Of a stretch of 64,000 nt of DNA, positions 53,988-62,972 are shown in pieces; the first letter of the stretch is position 1; every line of letters begins with the position of its first letter. Source of the DNA: Cyclobacteriaceae bacterium (GTDB taxonomy: Bacteria; Bacteroidota; Bacteroidia; Cytophagales; Cyclobacteriaceae); assembly GCA_028285445.1 (NCBI GenBank), contig JANQPQ010000056.1:124001-188000 (forward strand), in the 5' to 3' direction. A program made the position numbers and the translations under genes. The notes beneath the pieces are model-generated. The model was not told the DNA's origin and ran no database searches. It saw only the letters and a program-made list of their open reading frames with translations.

Positions 53988-54434
53988 ATGAAACAGCTTC
54001 AATTTATCCTAATAGCCATGATTTCTATTACGACCATATCTTCATTTCATGGCCAAAATAATGAGCCTGTTACAATAAAAGATGGATATTACGTCTTTCC
54101 GGCTGTTTCGAGAGTTGTTATGTTCTATCAAATCAAAGGCAAGAATATCTCCTTGTACCGCACCCATGCAGGGCATTACGTCGCTTTCGGAACATACTCC
54201 GTCAACCTCAGTGATTCAAGCTTATTAGTCCAGTATCATAAACTTAAGGCTTCGCCAACGTTTACGGAATTAGAGTTTCCAAAAAGGGATACCATCGGTT
54301 TCTCCGTCAACTTCAACCAAGAGGTATCACTATTCGGGCTATCGTTCAAGGAACCACCTTCTGACGAAGCTTACAAGAATATGGCTGGACTAATTAGGAG
54401 GAGTTCGACTAGGGTAAAGTTTAACAAGAAATGA
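53988..54434 (+). CDS. Small secreted protein of unknown function
   Basis: 148 aa with signal peptide (about 1-22). The body is beta-rich (GYYVFPAVSRVVMFYQI, YVAFGTYSVNLSDSSLLVQYH, IGFSVNFNQEVSLFGLSF), perhaps lipocalin-like, then a basic C-terminal end. The next gene starts inside its stop codon (ATGA overlap), so the two are translated together. Confidence 0.68.
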   Translation: MKQLQFILIAMISITTISSFHGQNNEPVTIKDGYYVFPAVSRVVMFYQIKGKNISLYRTHAGHYVAFGTYSVNLSDSSLLVQYHKLKASPTFTELEFPKRDTIGFSVNFNQEVSLFGLSFKEPPSDEAYKNMAGLIRRSSTRVKFNKK

Positions 54435-54769
54435 AAGAGACGGACTTAGAACAATATCTTATCATTTACTATCATAGTCTGCTCACATTAAATGAGAAAC
54501 TGGCCTATAGGCATTACCTAACTACCCAAAAGGCTGAATCTTCAGGTTCGGATTTTGGCAAAATTTTAATTCAGACTTGGGGCACCAGGGACAAGGAAGC
54601 TCTGAAGCTTCTTGAAGACGGGTATGATGCATTTAAGAAGAAAATTGCTACGCGACTGCTTAAGGAAGTACCCGAGCTAATATTCATAAACAATTGTCCA
54701 AAATGTAAGAAACTAGCCAGAACCCCGGAAGCTAAGCAATGCAGGTTTTGTGGACACGACTGGCACTAG
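54431..54769 (+). CDS. Small protein with C-terminal zinc ribbon
   Basis: 112 aa, no signal peptide, mostly helical (LNEKLAYRHYLTTQKAESS, KEALKLLEDGYDAFKKKIATRLLKE). The last 24 residues form a treble-clef/zinc-ribbon: CPKCKK, then CRFCGHDWH, four Cys (with His nearby) able to hold one zinc. Overlaps the preceding secreted-protein gene by four bases. The pairing of a secreted and a cytoplasmic zinc-ribbon protein is odd; function unknown. Confidence 0.7.
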   Translation: MKETDLEQYLIIYYHSLLTLNEKLAYRHYLTTQKAESSGSDFGKILIQTWGTRDKEALKLLEDGYDAFKKKIATRLLKEVPELIFINNCPKCKKLARTPEAKQCRFCGHDWH

Positions 54770-54822
54770 GCTTGTAACGGACTATATACTCGAGTTTTCA
54801 GATCAACACCTTAAAGTGTGGC

Positions 54823-54841
54823 GTCAGGTGTAACACCTGAC
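54823..54841. terminator. Bidirectional terminator-like palindrome
   Basis: GTCAGGTG (54823-54830) and CACCTGAC (54834-54841), perfect 8-bp stem with a TAA loop; outer bases extend it imperfectly. It lies between two convergent genes (stops at 54769 and 54857). There is a T-rich stretch to the right (ATCTTTT, about 54849-54855) but only a weak one to the left. Confidence 0.6.
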
Positions 54842-54856
54842 ACCCTACATCTTTTA

Positions 54857-55312
54857 CTACGGCGCAGCCAGCTCAAACGTATACTCCCCATTTAATGAAG
54901 ATATCCTACCTCCTCTCCCGGGCTCCGCTCCAACGATGTTAAACCTTAATGTCAATGTAGAAGCGTCTTCTGCAATGTTAAGTATTGTCATATCTACGTT
55001 GTCACTCCGAATTATGGTTGTCAACACCGGATTATCATTAGTACCGCCAAAACTCCAGGTGCCCGTTGGCTCCCACACCGGTGATATGCCATTGGTAGTG
55101 GAGTAGTTAAAATTCGTATTGAATGTTAAGGTGAAGGCAGCCCATTGCGAAGTGACGTTATCTCCGTCCAAGTCAACCGAAGTTACGCCCCAAGTTCTGG
55201 AGAGTTTTTCAACCTGGTCGGCGGTTGGGTCTGGCTGCGGATCATCGTCATCCTTACACGATGCAAAGAATAGGACAACAAGGCTGAGGAGTAAAGTGGT
55301 GATGTTTTTCAT
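54857..55312 (-). CDS. Lipocalin-like lipoprotein (DUF5004-type)
   Basis: 151 aa from ATG 55312; lipobox in LVVLFFASCKDDDD (Cys19) with an acidic stretch after it, as in exported Bacteroidota lipoproteins. The mature part is a small beta-barrel: LSRTWGVTSVDLDGDNVT, FTLTFNTNFNYSTT, TGTWSFGG, MTILNIAEDASTLTLRFNI. The pattern is that of the DUF5004/lipocalin-like families. Lies 28 bases downstream of the FG-GAP gene on the same strand and may be read through from it. Confidence 0.8.
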   Translation of the reverse strand: MKNITTLLLSLVVLFFASCKDDDDPQPDPTADQVEKLSRTWGVTSVDLDGDNVTSQWAAFTLTFNTNFNYSTTNGISPVWEPTGTWSFGGTNDNPVLTTIIRSDNVDMTILNIAEDASTLTLRFNIVGAEPGRGGRISSLNGEYTFELAAP

Positions 55313-55340
55313 TTTAAATCTATTTAGGTAGTTCATATCG

Positions 55341-57995
55341 TCATCGTTTATAGAATTTGGCTGCCTGCTGATACCCATCAATTTTCAGCACCATCAGGTA
55401 TATACCTTGATCCAGCAACGAGACGTCTATTGATAACGACCGCCTCGAGGCTGATTGTATATTTTGCAGTGGCTTTGTTTGAACCACCCTTCCAAGTCTG
55501 TCGTGAATTGCAAAACTTATATCTTCTGCTCCATTGGGTACATCTATTCTCAAGAAGTCGCTGGCCGGATTTGGGTAAATCTTAATCTGATCCAATTCTT
55601 CTACTGCGATAGCTGTCACCATTTCTATAGTCACAGAGAATTCATTACTTACTTTCCCACCGTTACTGTCGTCGGCGGTTACGGTAATGGTGCTACTACC
55701 GACGGCAACTTCTGTGATCGTAAGCTCGTTGCCATTGGCTGTCACAGTCAGCACCGCCTCATCAGCGCTAGTGGCACTAAACGACAAACCATCACCATCG
55801 GGATCTGAGAAAGCATTACTAAGGTCAACAGTGGTAGTTCCAAAACCTTCCTCCAACAGTAAGTCTTCCAATGGGTTGGCCACTGTTGGCGCTGCATTAA
55901 TTTTGTATTCTACAGCTAGCTGGTCTGCGGCCAGGTTGGTATTTCCCACTATATCTTCCATTAAATCTGCTGCAATGTCAATGGTCACCATCCCTTCACC
56001 ATCTGGGGTGACCTCCAGTGTAAAGTGTCGATTATCAAAAGTTTGAAGGTCAGTTGCCGTAGCATTTGCTACCACTATATCGGTCAATTCAAATCCGGAT
56101 ATGCCTTCGTCAAAATTTATTTCAATTGTAAAGGGTGAAGTATTAACAATGGCACCTGCTGGTGAGATTATCTCCGGCTGTGGTGGAGTTTTATCCAGTA
56201 ACACACCTGCCGCTAGCATGGTGGTGGCATTGCCGGCGGCATCCGTGGCGGTGACAGGCACCTCAATTATACCTTCATTCATATTGCCACCTGCATCCAA
56301 TGCATCAGTGGTTATTACATATTCCCCAAATGAATCAGGGCTCATTTGGCGAGTTGCGAAATCACTATCCAAAACTCCGAGCTCAGCTTCAAGCGTCAAA
56401 CCATTTTCATTGGCAAAGGCAATGAAGGTGATCGCCTCCCCAGCCTTGTAGCTTGCACTCCCCATTGGCATTATATCATCGATCATGGGCCTAATACCAT
56501 CTATAATTATACCACCTGTTTCACCCAGGTTTAATATGGGTAGCTCTACCAGCACATCATTATCATCAGCATCTCTCAGCGTGGCCCCCGCCTCAAGACT
56601 TATTGTTGTAACATCCAACATATCTGCCTCTTGCCCTTCCAGCACCGTGTAGATGGTACTAGCAATGGAAAGATCCGTGAAGGGTTCAATCGTTACAGTA
56701 GAACCTGTATTCAATTCAAGGCTTAAATTCCCTCCCACCAATGACACCGGCTCAGTAAACCTCACAGAAATATCTATCTCGTCATCAATTCCGTGAAGCC
56801 CGGTTGTATTAGCTGAAAAGATATCTTTTATCACCGGTGCCGACACATCCAGATTGGTAAAGAAATTGACCGCTCCATTATCTTTTGCCAGGAAAAGATC
56901 CTGATCTCCATCGGCATCAATGTCGACAAGTGTAGGTGGCGCATTGCTAACAGCTACGGAAATAAGCGGGTCATCCATACCTGTCTGCAGAGCGAAACTG
57001 GCGGCTGTTTTACTACCATCATTCTTATAATACTGCAACTCGGAGGCACTGGCTACTATCAGATCCAGGTCATCATCCCTGTCTAGGTCCCCCAGGGTAA
57101 TATAGGCCCAATCAGGGGTGCTCATGTTGAATGGATTTCCATTCTGCGGCTGGTTAAGGTCAGGAGCTTCCGCCGTGCCGGTATTTTCGAAGTATACTAT
57201 TTTGCCCTCATTGGTATCACATGGGAAAGGGCCACCATAGGGATCAAAGCAGGTCTCTTCGTAGGTATAACCATAACCCAATACCATATCATAATCTCCA
57301 TCATCATCCATATCAACCAGGATGGCGTTCTCTCTCGAATGGGAAGCGTACGGGCCAAACAAGCCTGGCAACGGTAAGCCGTAAAAAGGATTGTTCATAT
57401 CAGTGCCGGCGATTGCAGTAAAGCTGGGTGTCGTAGCAGTGCCATCGTTTCGCAAATAGGTTACATCTAGCTGATAGGCTGACACTACGGCATGGATGGC
57501 ATCGATATCGCCATCGTTGTCCATGTCTGCAAAGGCATAATTACTGTTACCTGATGAGGGCGTGTGGCCCAGGGGATTGGTCATCTCTTCGGAGAAAGCA
57601 GGGGCAGTAGACGAGCCTGTATTGCGGAAAAACCTAACATTTGAGTTTTCTTCACCAATGAAAGCATCAAAGTCACCATCGCCATCAATATCTACAAACT
57701 GAACTCTGGGGCCACTACCAAGATCATTTACTGCCAGTGGACTTGAAATACCCACTAAGTCTTGCGCCTGGGTTTGGCCAGCAGAGAAGGCAGCGGCTAC
57801 TCCCAGTGCTGTAGAAAAAACAGCTGGCCGCACCCACCGGCGATAGATACTAAGCTCAGCCAGTAGTTGCTTTACCTTTCTCAGCAACAATGCCACCTTG
57901 GAGTTGACACCGTTCACTTTCGCCTTGTCTAGTCTTCGTTGGTAACGCTTTAATCTCTTTACTAGCTGATGGTAATGGTATCGCTGCCGTTTCAT
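55341..57995 (-). CDS. T9SS-exported FG-GAP/Ig protein with extended N-terminal leader (type A CTD)
   Basis: 884 aa. The first 55 residues are strongly basic and helical (YHYHQLVKRLKRYQRRLD, LLRKVKQLLAELSIYRR), before a hydrophobic segment and an AQA signal cleavage site near residue 78, so the leader is about three times normal size. Then about five FG-GAP repeats (80-400; VDIDGDGDFDAF, VDMDDDGDYDMVL), Ig-like units (about 400-690, including a Big_12-type domain), a cadherin-like domain (about 705-790) and a type A T9SS sorting domain (IKIYPNPASDFLRI ... KFYKR). Probable calcium-binding secreted or surface protein. Has a consensus promoter at 58042-58072. Confidence 0.92.
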   Translation of the reverse strand: MKRQRYHYHQLVKRLKRYQRRLDKAKVNGVNSKVALLLRKVKQLLAELSIYRRWVRPAVFSTALGVAAAFSAGQTQAQDLVGISSPLAVNDLGSGPRVQFVDIDGDGDFDAFIGEENSNVRFFRNTGSSTAPAFSEEMTNPLGHTPSSGNSNYAFADMDNDGDIDAIHAVVSAYQLDVTYLRNDGTATTPSFTAIAGTDMNNPFYGLPLPGLFGPYASHSRENAILVDMDDDGDYDMVLGYGYTYEETCFDPYGGPFPCDTNEGKIVYFENTGTAEAPDLNQPQNGNPFNMSTPDWAYITLGDLDRDDDLDLIVASASELQYYKNDGSKTAASFALQTGMDDPLISVAVSNAPPTLVDIDADGDQDLFLAKDNGAVNFFTNLDVSAPVIKDIFSANTTGLHGIDDEIDISVRFTEPVSLVGGNLSLELNTGSTVTIEPFTDLSIASTIYTVLEGQEADMLDVTTISLEAGATLRDADDNDVLVELPILNLGETGGIIIDGIRPMIDDIMPMGSASYKAGEAITFIAFANENGLTLEAELGVLDSDFATRQMSPDSFGEYVITTDALDAGGNMNEGIIEVPVTATDAAGNATTMLAAGVLLDKTPPQPEIISPAGAIVNTSPFTIEINFDEGISGFELTDIVVANATATDLQTFDNRHFTLEVTPDGEGMVTIDIAADLMEDIVGNTNLAADQLAVEYKINAAPTVANPLEDLLLEEGFGTTTVDLSNAFSDPDGDGLSFSATSADEAVLTVTANGNELTITEVAVGSSTITVTADDSNGGKVSNEFSVTIEMVTAIAVEELDQIKIYPNPASDFLRIDVPNGAEDISFAIHDRLGRVVQTKPLQNIQSASRRSLSIDVSLLDQGIYLMVLKIDGYQQAAKFYKR

Positions 57996-58041
57996 TTTTA
58001 AAGGGTTTAAGGGTATAGTGGTTTCTTTATTCAGGTTATTT

Positions 58042-58072
58042 CAAATCTATTCCTCGTGTTGCCTGCCTTCAA
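58042..58072 (-). promoter_or_regulatory. Consensus Bacteroidota promoter for the 57995 gene
   Basis: On the minus strand, TTG (58072-58070), a 20-base spacer and TAGATTTG (58049-58042), an exact TTG-N20-TAnnTTTG match. Transcription would start about 40 bases before the ATG. Confidence 0.75.
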
Positions 58073-58134
58073 TTATTTGGGACGAACTGACTCTACATGA
58101 GGATTAGCAGCTATTATTTAGTGATTGCAGAAAA

Positions 58135-58178
58135 GCGTAACCTCCGCTCTTTTGTAGTGAAGATGAGCGGAGGTACGC
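58135..58178 (-). terminator. Rho-independent terminator after the 61564 gene
   Basis: Long stem: arm 58165-58178 pairs with 58135-58149 (14 bp, one bulged A), loop of 15 bases, then TTTT on the minus strand. It lies just after the stop at 58187 of the minus-strand gene and upstream of the promoter of the next one. Confidence 0.82.
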
Positions 58179-58186
58179 ATAGCACA

Positions 58187-61100
58187 TCACCTTTTTATTA
58201 TGCGTTGAGTAAGGCTACCCTCTTCAGCCGTTACTTTTAGCAGATAGATCCCTGCTGGTAGTGCCTCCAGATCGAAGGCATACTTGCCGGGATGTTGACC
58301 ACCAAAGGCGATGGGCACCTGAATTCCTGATAAGGAGTAAAGGCTAATGTCACTAACATCAATTGACTGTTCTACTGAAAGGAAAAGCCGACTTTCTACT
58401 GGGTTGGGGTATATCCGTATCAAGCCCCTTAGCTCCTCTTCGAGGGAAGTAATCATATTAATGGTAAGGGTAAATTCTGTGGTGGCTTCTCCCCCGTTAC
58501 CGTCATTGGCGGCTACCGTTATCGTAATCACCCCGGCGCCAACTTCCGTGATTGTGAGATCATTTCCGTTAACTGCTACGGTAGCTATTGTCTGGTCTGC
58601 ACTGGTAGCAGAGAGCGTTAGTGCATCGCCTTCTATATCAGCAAACACGTTAGCCAAATCAACGGTGGTGGTGCCAAACCCCTGATCTACAGTCAAATCA
58701 TCAATAGTTGTTACAACTATAGGTACATCATTTACAGAATTGACAGTCACGTTCAGATCAAATACTTCCGAGGTCAATACTCCGTCGTTAATAGTTACCG
58801 GAATCGTCAACGCCCCGTAGTAATTAGGGTCGGGTATTACTTCCAACCCCTGCAAGGAATAATTATCACCTGACTGCGCCGTAAGTGTAAAGTCACCTGG
58901 GAAAGTATTGTCCACGTCTGTCACAATCAACTGAGTCAGGTCAAGTGTTAGATTCATATCCTCATCCGTTGCCACTGCCACCTGACCAGTAATTTCTGGA
59001 GCGTCATTAATTGGCGTAACTGTTATTTCTATCTCCACCACTTCGGAATCATCAAAACCATCATTTACTGTAACTGGTATTGAAAGGATACCATTGAAGT
59101 GGGTATCCGGAATTACAATCTGGTGATCAACATTATAATTCTGCCCATCGCCTATATGCATGGTAAAGTCGTCGGGAAAGGTGTTGTCATCGTCAGTTAC
59201 ATCAAGATCTTCTAAAGCCAATGCTAAGATGTCATCTTCCTCTATGGAGATTGGTTGCACAAGTCCATTGATAGCCGGAGCCTGGTTAGGTGCATAAGTC
59301 ACTTCCAGCGCAGTAGTGAGGTTTCCGTTGCCCCAAGGATCAAAGATTACTTCTCCAGCGATTGTTATTGTTACCAACCCCGGAGCATCGGCGGTAACCT
59401 CAATAACATAGTCCTGGGTATCCATGATAGTGAAATTGGTGACTGTACCTCCTGTAACAGATACATCATCCGATAAAAATCCTTCATTGGCCTCGTCAAC
59501 AGTAACTTCAATCTCAAACACCTGCTTTTTGGTAGGGTTACCCTCAGTAGATGTCATGGTTATTATTGGCCCGGTGCCGTCATATTCAATGCTGAAAGTT
59601 TGCTCCTCATTGGGATTTTTGGCTAAGTCCTTAATTGCCCCTGCTTTCCAGGTTATTTCTACTAGGCCACTAGCTGAAGGGATCACGGTGAAGGTGTAAG
59701 TTGTGGGGGACTCCATTATCATCCTGGTTCCTCCTCCATTGCTAATATGAAAGTCGTTAACCCCCATTCCAGTATGCTCCTCACTGATTTCCATTTGAAA
59801 AGAAATAGGGCTTTCAGTTTGAAACTCCGTAAAGGTGATCACCGCGGTTGGAGCTATTCTATCAACAATCACCGAAACCTCATCAGATTCCAGGTTCACA
59901 TCTTCGCCATCTAAATCAGTGACCACACCAGCTGGCAACAGAATATCTAGACTTCCTTCCATTTCTGGAAAAATCATTACGGAATAGCTTTGATTGTCAG
60001 TAGTGGTGGGCTCTTGTAACAGGCCGTTAGATAGGTCTATATCGTCGGCAGCGAAACCCTGCACTGGCTCGCTGAAAGTAAATATTGCCTCCAGGGGATC
60101 TTTATTGGAGTAATCACCATCTGGAAAAGAAATGTCTACCGTTAATGGTAGCTTTTCATTCTTTAAGATTAGCAATCGATCATCCCTGGCCAATGCCACA
60201 TCTATATCGCCATCACCATCAATATCGCCGAGACCAAAATTGCCAGATCCAATAACACCAGTAATTTCAGGGATGGATGCTGTGAAATTGCCATTGCCAT
60301 CATTGACAAAGGCTTGCACTTTTGTGGCGCTGGCATAGATCAAATCCAGGTCCATATCGCCGTCAAAGTCAGCTGAGGCTATCGAGTACCCGCCTCCATT
60401 GGGTTCCAGGATGCTGGTTGAGGTGAAGTTCCCAGCACCATCGTTGGTATGAAGCCAAATACCGTTAGTTCCCAATCCAATCTCAACAATGTCTATGCTA
60501 CCATCGCCATTGAAGTCGCCAGAGGTCATTCCGTAAGTGCCTATTTGAGCAAACTCCTGAGTTGATTCCGAAAAATTTTCACTCCCATCATTGATCCAAA
60601 GTACGCTGCTCTGGTCAGCACCTGCCCCAGCTTTTCTAATACCTTGAACAAAATCCAGGGACTTGTCTCCATCAAAATCAGCGACAACTCCTGCTTCTGA
60701 ATTTACCGGCTCCTGCCCCACTGAGTAGGCAAATTGATAAAATTCCGCCCCATCGCTCTTAGATACCAGGAACTTTCCATCCAACAAAACCATATCAATG
60801 TATCCATCTGCATCCATATCCCTGGGGAAAATATTAGTTGGGTAATTGCCAACTATGGTCTTGGTGTCGTAGATGAAGTTGCCATTGCCGTCGTTCTCCC
60901 ATATTTGAATGCCTGCGACTCCGGGGACCGTGGCCAGAATAGCATCCAGATCGCCATCCTGATCAAAATCATGAAAAATGGCGCTCTGCTGCTGGGTTAC
61001 TTGCAAACTCTGATGGAAACTGAAATTACCAGAACCATCATTAACGTAGACGAAAGCTGGTTCGCTGTTGCTGAAGGTTGATATCAATGCATCCAAATCT

Positions 61101-61564
61101 CCGTCACCATCTATATCCCCGAAGTCTACATCTTGCAGCCTCGCTTCCGTTTCAACCTGTTGATGAATATTGAAATTACCAGTGGTATTGGCCCCAGGCC
61201 CGTTGGCTGGCCAATTTGAAAACATTATGGTGAATGCGTTTTCATTACCAAAGTCATCTCTCACATATACATTTAAAGTCGCCTTGGCCTTAGAAGTCAG
61301 CTCGCCATTTACCACCAATTTGTCGTGATTAATGGTAAAAAGATCGTTGTCGGCATCTTCATTGCCCGGCGCAGTTGTCAAATGATAAGGGCCGGCGGTT
61401 CCAAATATGGTACCCACCACATCCCCTGGGCGGGCATAAGCATCAACAATGTTGTTATCCAGAATGAGTTCATCCAGTTCTGCTTCTTTATCTGCAGGAT
61501 CGGCTATTGCCAATACGGCCATTGAAAGTAATGCCAGGAGTAATAGAAAGTAAAAAGGTCTCAT
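58187..61564 (-). CDS. T9SS-exported FG-GAP/Ig/cadherin-like protein (type A CTD)
   Basis: 1125 aa. Signal peptide of about 22 residues, a cadherin-like start (about 35-110), six FG-GAP repeats (about 125-460; VDFGDIDGDGDLDALI, FVNDGNGNFTAS), three Big_12-type Ig units (about 470-760), three cadherin/VCBS-like units (about 765-1035) and a type A sorting domain (IRIYPNPVESRLFL ... QRIIKR). The last cadherin-like unit (DQGFGTTTVDLANVFAD) closely resembles one in the 55341 gene. Probable adhesin or calcium-dependent surface protein. Ends at a strong terminator. No clear promoter was seen before the ATG. Confidence 0.92.
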   Translation of the reverse strand: MRPFYFLLLLALLSMAVLAIADPADKEAELDELILDNNIVDAYARPGDVVGTIFGTAGPYHLTTAPGNEDADNDLFTINHDKLVVNGELTSKAKATLNVYVRDDFGNENAFTIMFSNWPANGPGANTTGNFNIHQQVETEARLQDVDFGDIDGDGDLDALISTFSNSEPAFVYVNDGSGNFSFHQSLQVTQQQSAIFHDFDQDGDLDAILATVPGVAGIQIWENDGNGNFIYDTKTIVGNYPTNIFPRDMDADGYIDMVLLDGKFLVSKSDGAEFYQFAYSVGQEPVNSEAGVVADFDGDKSLDFVQGIRKAGAGADQSSVLWINDGSENFSESTQEFAQIGTYGMTSGDFNGDGSIDIVEIGLGTNGIWLHTNDGAGNFTSTSILEPNGGGYSIASADFDGDMDLDLIYASATKVQAFVNDGNGNFTASIPEITGVIGSGNFGLGDIDGDGDIDVALARDDRLLILKNEKLPLTVDISFPDGDYSNKDPLEAIFTFSEPVQGFAADDIDLSNGLLQEPTTTDNQSYSVMIFPEMEGSLDILLPAGVVTDLDGEDVNLESDEVSVIVDRIAPTAVITFTEFQTESPISFQMEISEEHTGMGVNDFHISNGGGTRMIMESPTTYTFTVIPSASGLVEITWKAGAIKDLAKNPNEEQTFSIEYDGTGPIITMTSTEGNPTKKQVFEIEVTVDEANEGFLSDDVSVTGGTVTNFTIMDTQDYVIEVTADAPGLVTITIAGEVIFDPWGNGNLTTALEVTYAPNQAPAINGLVQPISIEEDDILALALEDLDVTDDDNTFPDDFTMHIGDGQNYNVDHQIVIPDTHFNGILSIPVTVNDGFDDSEVVEIEITVTPINDAPEITGQVAVATDEDMNLTLDLTQLIVTDVDNTFPGDFTLTAQSGDNYSLQGLEVIPDPNYYGALTIPVTINDGVLTSEVFDLNVTVNSVNDVPIVVTTIDDLTVDQGFGTTTVDLANVFADIEGDALTLSATSADQTIATVAVNGNDLTITEVGAGVITITVAANDGNGGEATTEFTLTINMITSLEEELRGLIRIYPNPVESRLFLSVEQSIDVSDISLYSLSGIQVPIAFGGQHPGKYAFDLEALPAGIYLLKVTAEEGSLTQRIIKR

Positions 61565-61866
61565 AGTGCTTCAAGTATTTCAATACCGAAGCTATCCGGG
61601 GTAACTACCTATTTCAAAAAAGAGGGATGAAGGGAGTGGATGTGGTGATGAATATGTCTTTTATAGTGATTTGGCTTTTAGCTGGAGTATAGGATTACAG
61701 GATTCCCCCTTGCGTGGTGGACTTAGGGGCTGTTGAAGGGGGCTAGGGGGATGATTTAACCTCGAAATGTGTAATTTGAAGAAAATCCACTTTAAGTTTT
61801 GAATAGCTAGGAGATCAACCCAAGCTGAACTGTGGAGTGATTCAGCAAAAATCATGATAGTGCGAG
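61565..61866. other. Intergenic region holding one repeat arm
   Basis: 302 bases without a gene between the divergent FG-GAP gene and the PD-(D/E)XK gene. It contains the left repeat arm (61704-61762). Nearer the start codon is an A/T-rich stretch without an exact promoter match. No RNA structure was recognised. Confidence 0.55.
61704..61762 (+). repeat. Left arm of an inverted C/G-rich intergenic repeat
   Basis: TCCCCCTTG (61704-61712), a 22-base divergent centre, then GAAGGGGGC (61735-61743) and a GGGGGATGA-TTAA-CCT tail (to 61762). Read on the opposite strand, 62877-62939 repeats the same order. Repeats of this C/G-rich kind are known between genes in Bacteroidota; here two face each other across one gene. 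Confidence 0.7.
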
Positions 61867-62811
61867 ATGTCGGAATATAGATTCTTATTTGCTCCAGCCA
61901 GCAGAATTACAGTCCACAACCTAATTGGAAACGATGGGTATGGGATAAATGAAATCACATCAGACGGCGAAGGGTTGATGTGGTTGTTACAAGGCCCAAA
62001 TTTTCTCTTTAGGCTTCAAATAATTGACGGTCATATCGAGTTCAAACGAAATGAATTCGAAGTCAAATTACCTGTACCCCGATGCTCCAATGGAGGCTGG
62101 TTGCTGCTTTTCATGTGGAGGAAAGATCAACTAGTCTTACGGGCAAACTGCATCGGTGAACAACCAGAAACAGCCAAGGTGAATACACTATCTACAATAG
62201 TCCCCAATGATGTTGTGTTATGGGCTAGAAAACTAGACTCGAAGGAGACGGCGACTTATGATTCCACAACAGCACTGGCTCAAAAAGTTATTTCTATATT
62301 AGAAAGTGCTGGAAACGATATATCACAAACTTACGGTGGTTATGAACAGTTTTGGAACATTACAAAGAATGGAGGCAAAATCACAAACAGGCATCCTAAG
62401 GATGAAACGGAAATTCACGGTGCGATCCATAGCATTATCCAAAGCTACGTCCGGCAGTCAGGCCTAGATTTGCAGAGAGAAAGTCAATATTCCACAGGTA
62501 AAATAGATTTTACCTTTTCAGGTGTGGTTAATGATGGCGGTATAAAAAATATAGCAGTAGAATTCAAGAACGCTCATTCTCCAGATTTAATCGACGGTAT
62601 TAAGAAACAACTCCCTACCTACATGGACACGATAGGGGCGGACTATGGAATATACGTTGTACTCAATTATCAAGGTGAATGGTTTGCTAAACCAAAATTG
62701 ACAAAGGCACAATTGCTAGCCAAACTTCAAACTTCTCCTGAGCTAGCATATAGTAGAAGAATTACAGTACTAATATTCGATCTTTCAAAACCTCACCAAG
62801 CAAGCAAGTGA
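61867..62811 (+). CDS. PD-(D/E)XK nuclease-like protein of unknown role
   Basis: 314 aa, cytoplasmic. The C-terminal half (about 180-300) has the PD-(D/E)XK order: an acidic helix EIHGAIHSII, a strand with D214 (GKIDFTF), then V-E232-F-K234 (ExK) and a Gln in KKQLPTYM, followed by a YGIYVVLNY strand. The N-terminal half (1-170) is beta-rich and unfamiliar (MWLLQGPNFLFRLQIIDG). The gene is alone between two inverted copies of a repeat. Nuclease activity is inferred from the motif; a role in defence, repair or mobile DNA is possible but unproven. Confidence 0.72.
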   Translation: MSEYRFLFAPASRITVHNLIGNDGYGINEITSDGEGLMWLLQGPNFLFRLQIIDGHIEFKRNEFEVKLPVPRCSNGGWLLLFMWRKDQLVLRANCIGEQPETAKVNTLSTIVPNDVVLWARKLDSKETATYDSTTALAQKVISILESAGNDISQTYGGYEQFWNITKNGGKITNRHPKDETEIHGAIHSIIQSYVRQSGLDLQRESQYSTGKIDFTFSGVVNDGGIKNIAVEFKNAHSPDLIDGIKKQLPTYMDTIGADYGIYVVLNYQGEWFAKPKLTKAQLLAKLQTSPELAYSRRITVLIFDLSKPHQASK

Positions 62812-62876
62812 ACTAAATTCAGGATAAGGAATCCTCTATATCTGATAGCTTGATACTATTTGGGACCATCAGGAAA

Positions 62877-62939
62877 GGTAAATAATTCATCCCCCCTGCC
62901 CCCTTCGGCTGTCACACGAAACCCTTCCAACAAGGGGGA
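62877..62939 (-). repeat. Right arm of the inverted C/G-rich repeat
   Basis: Reading the minus strand from 62939: TCCCCCTTG, a divergent centre, GAAGGGGGC, then a GGGGGGATGAATTA tail ending ACCT at 62877. It matches the left arm at 61704-61762 in order and spacing, in opposite orientation. Confidence 0.7.
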
Positions 62940-62972
62940 GTTAAGATTTAGGTGGAGAACAGGAGCACGTCA

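Noticed and set aside
56101-56451. Plus-strand ORF of 116 codons inside the minus-strand FG-GAP gene
   Set aside because: Antisense shadow; low-complexity Ser/Pro/Val sequence from repeat codons.
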